A DNA stretch of 13,143 bases. Origin: Planctomycetota bacterium (GTDB lineage Bacteria; Planctomycetota; Phycisphaerae; WQYP01). The stretch is taken from contig JAJZCT010000030.1 in NCBI GenBank assembly GCA_021828925.1, forward strand, positions 1 through 13,143. The letters are read 5' to 3'. The translations under genes were made by a program, and so were the position numbers. A model generated the notes under the pieces. It was not told where the DNA came from. It saw nothing but the letters and a program-made list of their open reading frames with translations, and did not search any database. Of this stretch, positions 8,601 through 13,143 are shown one piece after another; positions within the stretch are counted from its first letter, which is position 1; every line of letters starts with the position of its first letter.

Positions 8601-11600
8601 TGACATTGGAATCACCAACGGAGCCATTGTCATAGATATAGGATTGAACCTCCGTCATATTGTTGCCGGTGCCGGCATTGGAGCCGGTGAAGGGTTGGCC
8701 ATTGTTGGTTGTATCGTTTGTGCCCACCCAATTGGAGACCACCCGGCCCAGGGAATCGTAGACCGTATCGTGGACGGTGCCGTTGGCGTCGATGATCTGA
8801 TATTGGCGGCCATCGGCATCGTACCCGTAATAGGTGGCATAATAGTTGCCGTTGGGGGCCTGGCCTGACAATTCATTGGTGATTTTAGTACCGCTATACG
8901 GGCTGTCCTGATTTGTGGCCAGATAGGTGGCGTTGGTAATATTGGCATAGGCGTCGGACTCCACATGTTGTCCACCGGCGTTGTACAACGCGCGGGACAG
9001 GCTCTGAATGGTGAATTGGGGCGCTGTACTGGTGCCGTCGCCAGTTAAATTCAGCACATTGTCCAGACCGCTGCCAGTGCCATTTCCCGGTATAAAGCCG
9101 GGCAATACGGGGATCACCGTTTCGCCGTTGCTTCCACCAAGGCTGTAGCTGATCGGCGTATTGACGCTGAAGGTTATGGTTTCATCATAAGTTGCGCCAT
9201 ATGTAACACCACCAGTTGTATAAGTGTACGGCACCTCCACGCGCGTCATGACAATTGGACCCGTGGTCGTCAGGGTATTGTTGGAGGTGTCCAGTGCCAC
9301 ACCGGTCAGCGTGAAGATGGCACGGTCGGCGTCATCATAGACATAAAGCGTGATGCTGCCACCGGGTGAAATTGATTCAAGGGCGCGGCCAAGGTTATCG
9401 ACATAATTGGTGGTAACTAAATTTAGCCCGCCGCCGGTTGGTGTGGCCCAGCCCGAGGGCAGTTGCGGCACACCGTACTGGTTGTAGCCGTTGGAGCCGA
9501 AGGCCAGCGTTCCGCCCGGATAGGTTCCGGAATAGTTTTCCAGATTGGAAAGATTGGCGGTGTTGACATCCTGCACGCTTTGGATGGCTGCGCCGGTGGC
9601 ATTGTCATAAGCGGTATACGTAATAAATCCCTTGGCATCCATGGTCCATACGGGCTGGCCGAATTGGTTGTAAACGGTCTGGGTGGTCGTGGCGGTGCCG
9701 GAACCGTTCTGGCTGGTGGAGACCACGGGATTGGTCGTCGTCAAATCGGCGATCTGGTTGGTGACATAGCCGGACGCATTATTCTGCCAGGAATAGCCGT
9801 AGGTTGTGGTTTCGGGTACCGAGCCGTTACCGGCGGAACTTTGATATTGGGTAAAGGCGGCTTCGGGGAAAATCGTGTTGCCGTTGGAATCCAGATGTTG
9901 GATGTAAGTATAGGAATCCTGTTCAATGGGCGTGCCGCCGCTTCCCTGCTCGACATAATCCGCCTCGACATACCCGGCTGCGCCACCGGGTGCGGTGGTT
10001 GTGGCAGTGGTACTACCGTAATAAGTGGTACTGTTGATCAGGCCGGTATTGCTGTAAACCAACCCCTCGGATATTCCCAGATCGGCGTACGGTTCGATGG
10101 CTGCTTCAATGGCCGAAGCCGTGGTTGCGCCATTGAGTATCGGGGAATTGAGGTTAATGGCCGAGGGCGAAATGGTTTCAATCATTCGGCCCTGGCTGTC
10201 ATAGGTGGTCGCGGTTATCCAAACCTTCCCCTGATTGGTGGAATTTCCGGAATCGGTGTTGTCAACAAATATCTTCAGGAGTTCGTCGCCGTTGACGTTG
10301 GTGTACACGATGTTCTGGTTGCCGTCCTGCAGCGTCTGCGTGGTGCGGACCATCCAGGTATTGTAACTGTCGCCCACGGCAAAACTGGGGTTTTGGTAAT
10401 AGGCGTAGGTTTGTGTGCCCAAACCGTTGGTGGCGGCGGACCCGCCCTGAGAGAAGCTTTCCAGCGTGACCTGATGATTGGAATTGTATTGGAAGTAATG
10501 GTCCGCGTAAGGGGCGACAACCGATGCCGGGGCATCAAACGCGTCGTAGCTGGTGCCGTTGGCGGTGTTGTATGCGGCCAGCGCCCCCTGGAGCCGGACG
10601 AACGCGTTGGGGCCAAAGTCATATTGCAGGCCACCAACGAAGCCAACCGTGATGCCGGATTGCGTCCGGTCAGCGGGAGTGTAATAACGGTAACAGGATT
10701 GGCCGATGACGTTGCCGCCGCCATCCTCAATGGTGACGGTTTGCAAATCCCCGGCGTTGCCGTATTGCATGTCGCCACTGTAGCTGCCGTCATAATAGGT
10801 CAGGGCCATCTGACGGTAGAGTGTGGCCGAGCTTTGCCCGGCCCGCTGGATGGATTGCTGAATCAGAGAAACCCGCCCGGCGTTGACGCCGGTGGAGATA
10901 TAGCTGTAGATGAACCTCTCCGTGTCACCGACGGCGTCGGTCTCGGTGACGCTGGTAAGCTGGCCCGAACTATTGTATGCATAAGTAATCACGTTGCCTT
11001 GCGCGTCCACCTGCTGCTTGATCAAGCCCTGCACATTTGCGGCGTTCCCGCCGGAAAAATCATAAAAAACATATTGATTGCCGCTCGTATCCGTCATGGT
11101 ATACGTGCCGCCGGTGGAGTTGTGGGTCAGCACATTATTCTCGCCGCTGTCACCGGGTGTGGCGAGCCGGTATTGGCCCGTCCCGGTGTCGTAGTTGAAC
11201 TGAAGTTGGCTGTAGGCGCTGCCGACGACAACGATGTCGGGATTGGCCCCGTTGTCCCCTCCACCGACGTTTTCAATGAAAGCCCCGCTGCCACTGGACC
11301 AGCCGTTGCCCGACATGCTGCTGGGCGTAAACACTGTCGTGGTGGTCCAATTCAGACTGGTATCCCAGGCGCTTCCGAAGCCGGTGGATAAAAGACCCGG
11401 GCTGGTAATTTCCGGCGAACCGCTGGAATAAGCCACAGGCGAACCGGAACTTCCGGGGCACGGGTTTGGATTTGGGGCGGGACCATTTCCCGGCGGGGTA
11501 TCCTTCTGGTTCGGATTGGAGCCTAAATCTCCGTAGTTGTTGTTGACGCCGGAGGTATTATTCTGGCTGGTGTTGGTGTTCTGGATGATTGCACCGGGGT

Positions 11601-13143
11601 CTGCTGGCATCACCAGCACCCCCGATGAACCGAAACTGCCGCCGCCCGAAGACGCCGGGGTAAAGCTCCCCACCGTGTATTGCGCACCGAGTTGTGGTAC
11701 CGTCACACTGCCGGATAGGCTCAAGATTTGTGCGCTCTCCCACGACGCGGCATATACCGGATGGCTTGCCGAACTCAGCGCCACATTGGTGTCCAGGCCG
11801 CTGCTCACCGGCCCCGTCACCGGCGGCTGCGGCAGATACATTCCCCAACGCGTAGACGCCCCCGTGGTCATGGACACCGCCGAACTGTACGGCGAGCCGC
11901 CGTTGGCGTTGACCGCCTGCACGCGGAATAGATACGTTGTGTTCGCCGAGAGATTCCCCGGCAAATAGGTGTCTTCCGATCCTGTGCCACCGCTGGCCAC
12001 CAGACTCCATGTCTGGCCATTGTCCGTCGATTGCCGCACGTTAAATGAGGTGGCACCCTGCAGCGCCGCCCAAGTTACCCGCCCGTCACTGGCGGAGAAC
12101 GCCTCGGCCTGCATGTAATACGGCATCTCCGGAACCAGTGTCTGGCTGGTGGCCGCCCCCACGGAAACATTGGTGAACGCGGCGGTGGAACTGGAACTTG
12201 ATCCGCCGCTGTCGGCGGCCAGGCCGATCACCGGAGCCGCGCCCAAGGCTACGGCCGAGGTCTGGCCGACCAGCGACCAGTCTACATCGTTGGTCGAAAC
12301 GTATCCGGAGATCACACCGTTCTGGAGCGTCAGTTTGAGCCAGATGGCTCCTCTCGCCAGCGTGTAACCACCATCGTAGCCGGGGTCGGTGGCCTGATCG
12401 CCTGCGGCGTTGCGGGCCAGCATCACCACCCCTTCACTGGGGCTGAGAAAAATGCCAACAAAAGCCGCGTTGGCATCACCGCTGGCGCGGATCATCAGCC
12501 CCGCCTTGGTCTGAGAGCCAGTGTTGGTCTGGCTGCTTACCTGGGCGATAATCTGCTGATTGCTTCCCAGCGACTGGTAAACGTAATTGAAACTGTCGGA
12601 TGGCGCGCCGATGTAATACGCCGCATGGGTGTCGCCAGCGATGTTCCCCGTACTGGTGATACTGAAGGTTCCGCCCGTGGCGTAGGAGCCCGAACCGCCG
12701 GTGGCTCCGATGGCGGTGGTGCTCCATGGGGCCGGAAGAGAGGAAGCGGCGGTGGTTGCCGAGGCGGTGTTGCTTGCGGCGGCCAAGTTACCGGCGTTCT
12801 CAGCCAGAACGCGGTAATAATATGTGGTGGATCCCGCCAGGGCGTTGTCGGTGTAGCTTGTGGTACCTTGGGCCACCATCGAAACAGTGACGAAATTCAC
12901 ATCATCGGTGCTGCGTTGGATCAGCAAATCGGTTTCATTGGCGGCGGTATTGGGATCGGTCCAGGAAACATTGATCTGGGCCGCATTAACGGCTATCGCG
13001 GCCAAATTCGTGACCGCACTTGGCGCGGCCGAGGCTGGAGCTACCGATACGTTGGCGAATGTGGCGGTGGAAAGTGCACTGTTGTTATGCGCCGTTACGG
13101 CCAGCCCCGCCAAGGCGCTGGTGTTCATGGCGATGTACTGTGT
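5443..13143 (-). CDS. Giant Rhs/YD-repeat protein with FN3 and ConA-like modules (5' end missing)
   Basis: At least 2,566 residues. The frame is open through the right window edge (TQYIA precedes the first internal Met), so the N-terminus and any signal peptide are missing. Counting from the Met at 13128: residues 1-30 end a ConA-like module; FN3 lies at about 35-127; a complete ConA/laminin-G-like module at about 134-325; a second FN3 at about 332-424; an Asn/Pro/Gly-rich linker at about 490-575; and YD repeats at about 640-2453 (YTYDTAGRKISD, YGYDGDGNLIET, YTYNAMGYRITE). The Rhs core closes with GRWISQDPAG...NPVGNVDPWG (2454-2486), followed by a 75-residue tip. Such proteins build a hollow beta shell enclosing a C-terminal toxin and act at or outside the cell surface. 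FN3 and ConA-like modules suggest glycan or surface binding. No PAAR or VgrG part is visible. Only five cysteines occur, three of them in the tip. Confidence 0.93.
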   Translation of the reverse strand, partial: TQYIAMNTSALAGLAVTAHNNSALSTATFANVSVAPASAAPSAVTNLAAIAVNAAQINVSWTDPNTAANETDLLIQRSTDDVNFVTVSMVAQGTTSYTDNALAGSTTYYYRVLAENAGNLAAASNTASATTAASSLPAPWSTTAIGATGGSGSYATGGTFSITSTGNIAGDTHAAYYIGAPSDSFNYVYQSLGSNQQIIAQVSSQTNTGSQTKAGLMIRASGDANAAFVGIFLSPSEGVVMLARNAAGDQATDPGYDGGYTLARGAIWLKLTLQNGVISGYVSTNDVDWSLVGQTSAVALGAAPVIGLAADSGGSSSSSTAAFTNVSVGAATSQTLVPEMPYYMQAEAFSASDGRVTWAALQGATSFNVRQSTDNGQTWSLVASGGTGSEDTYLPGNLSANTTYLFRVQAVNANGGSPYSSAVSMTTGASTRWGMYLPQPPVTGPVSSGLDTNVALSSASHPVYAASWESAQILSLSGSVTVPQLGAQYTVGSFTPASSGGGSFGSSGVLVMPADPGAIIQNTNTSQNNTSGVNNNYGDLGSNPNQKDTPPGNGPAPNPNPCPGSSGSPVAYSSGSPEITSPGLLSTGFGSAWDTSLNWTTTTVFTPSSMSGNGWSSGSGAFIENVGGGDNGANPDIVVVGSAYSQLQFNYDTGTGQYRLATPGDSGENNVLTHNSTGGTYTMTDTSGNQYVFYDFSGGNAANVQGLIKQQVDAQGNVITYAYNSSGQLTSVTETDAVGDTERFIYSYISTGVNAGRVSLIQQSIQRAGQSSATLYRQMALTYYDGSYSGDMQYGNAGDLQTVTIEDGGGNVIGQSCYRYYTPADRTQSGITVGFVGGLQYDFGPNAFVRLQGALAAYNTANGTSYDAFDAPASVVAPYADHYFQYNSNHQVTLESFSQGGSAATNGLGTQTYAYYQNPSFAVGDSYNTWMVRTTQTLQDGNQNIVYTNVNGDELLKIFVDNTDSGNSTNQGKVWITATTYDSQGRMIETISPSAINLNSPILNGATTASAIEAAIEPYADLGISEGLVYSNTGLINSTTYYGSTTATTTAPGGAAGYVEADYVEQGSGGTPIEQDSYTYIQHLDSNGNTIFPEAAFTQYQSSAGNGSVPETTTYGYSWQNNASGYVTNQIADLTTTNPVVSTSQNGSGTATTTQTVYNQFGQPVWTMDAKGFITYTAYDNATGAAIQSVQDVNTANLSNLENYSGTYPGGTLAFGSNGYNQYGVPQLPSGWATPTGGGLNLVTTNYVDNLGRALESISPGGSITLYVYDDADRAIFTLTGVALDTSNNTLTTTGPIVMTRVEVPYTYTTGGVTYGATYDETITFSVNTPISYSLGGSNGETVIPVLPGFIPGNGTGSGLDNVLNLTGDGTSTAPQFTIQSLSRALYNAGGQHVESDAYANITNATYLATNQDSPYSGTKITNELSGQAPNGNYYATYYGYDADGRQYQIIDANGTVHDTVYDSLGRVVSNWVGTNDTTNNGQPFTGSNAGTGNNMTEVQSYIYDNGSVGDSNVTEVIEYPDGNTASTQQVSLLSYDFEDRLVATETGLTLNGSGAVVTSANDAYPGITVYSLDNLGNTLATLNFNGAATTIANAIAAAASAAPGAVLAGLVGYTTSQYDSQNRDYEDQTYSVDPTTGTISATALTSYTFYGPRGNVIETVAPTGLVTKNVYNGVNELVDTFTTDGGAVNNGGSVVLTYAAAGSVSNDVVINQTAYGYDGDGNLIETVHAQRFNTDPILGSAAEGALFTDTVNSDGSLTVTPASNTDSSLGARIYYSATYYDAADRQIATVNAGTNPTGAGGAATPWARPADAPTSVTDSNFAGDLITLTSYNSAGEVYETTDPNGIVSASYYNNLGETTQTIAAYDPSVNSGNPTNDQNQTTLYTYDGLGDQTSMTAEDPSTGNQTTTYIYGVSAATGSNITSNDLLYQTVYPAVAGTADTVSTAYSALGQVIQSTDRNGNVHQYTYDTAGRKISDTVTTLGAGVDGGVRRIDTAYNAQGLAYLYTSYADTAGTQIVNQVENIYNGLGQLAFQYQAVTGAVDISTTPVVEYTYSSPANGSRITSMVYPNGRTIDYNYSGTNLNSALDNAIGRLDSISDGANSGGVGQVLEQYSYLGLSTIVQRNHPQTGINLTYLGSSGSIGAGGDQYVGLDQFGRVVNQNWVNSSGVTVDGYTYSYDANGNVTAKNNTLDSAYSQTFTYDQLNRLASSTQGGSAYQSWNLDSQGNWSSFTNQGSTQTETANAQNQITSISGQTTPTYDANGNMTTDQVGNTYTYNAWNQLVAVKDSAGQVIAQYTYNAMGYRITETYPQGGNTIAAGTVNYIYYDSSWQAIETRTDGTASSNVTSQTVRSAAYINAVVLQDTYSAGVIQPNSRLYFLQDANWNTTATVGYNSTTGTWDVTQRYVYSPYGTITVLNADWSTPPAGTQPAVDNLYQGMALDPVTGLYYARNRNYSPSLGRWISQDPAGYINGANTYQFVMSNPVGNVDPWGTGTPYGGIPYSQWQKIHPVPPWHTCLGNDLTIAGGVIGVIGVGVGIVIPPAGIIISLVGIGIGLAPLGAPSCGCQ

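Noticed and set aside
9463..11391. 642-codon open frame on the plus strand inside the Rhs gene
   Set aside because: It is antisense to a well-supported YD-repeat gene. The translation is a Gly/Val/Ile-rich string with no domain, explained by the codon bias of the opposite strand.

Overview
The window looks like chromosomal DNA from a moderately GC-rich bacterium, most likely a member of the Planctomycetota (possibly Phycisphaerae) or a relative in the PVC group. The evidence is the integrase style (MASIG start, GNS in place of the usual GHS, HYLQVTD around the catalytic tyrosine) and the very large FN3/ConA-like/YD-repeat protein. This is inferred from family resemblance; no 16S or other phylogenetic marker is present. 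Nearly all protein genes run on the minus strand.

Left part (1-1764): host core genes. A promoter and start codon at the extreme left edge appear to launch a gene that leaves the window. Next comes trpS (tryptophanyl-tRNA synthetase) with its own promoter, then a tRNA-Arg(ACG) gene on the plus strand at 1691-1764. About 220 bases (90-310) downstream of trpS hold nothing I recognise.

Integrative element end (about 1740-3785): the tRNA-Arg 3' end is evidently an attachment site. Just inside it lies a minus-strand operon of an HTH regulator, a small excisionase-like protein and a tyrosine recombinase. The three genes are packed with an ATGA overlap and a 2-nt gap. A TTGACT-N17-TATTAT promoter with a perfect 16-bp palindrome just upstream drives them. 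The integrase frame does not stop before the tRNA: it runs antisense through the whole tRNA and about 150 bases beyond. Short direct and inverted repeats that look like recombinase arm sites lie inside its 3' coding end.

Transposon debris (about 3784-4645): three unrelated insertion-sequence remnants lie side by side. They are a frameshifted C-terminus of an IS21-type IstB (plus strand), an IS66-type TnpA (minus strand) and the last 76 codons of an IS4-type DDE transposase carrying the YREK signature (plus strand).

Right part (4655-13143): a minus-strand pair. The first gene is a giant Rhs/YD-repeat protein, more than 2,560 residues long and cut by the right window edge. It has FN3, ConA-like and FN3 modules, a long YD-repeat shell, an Rhs core ending DPAG...DPWG, and a 75-residue variable tip. 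The tip is a glycine-rich hydrophobic hairpin bracketed by cysteines. Fourteen bases after its stop a second gene starts, encoding an unrecognised membrane protein of about 257 residues. By position and topology this pair could be a polymorphic membrane-acting toxin and its immunity protein. That idea, and the integrase/tRNA overlap, are the two points most worth following up. No second copy of the tRNA 3' end (attR) was found by eye, so it is unknown whether the Rhs pair is cargo of the element.
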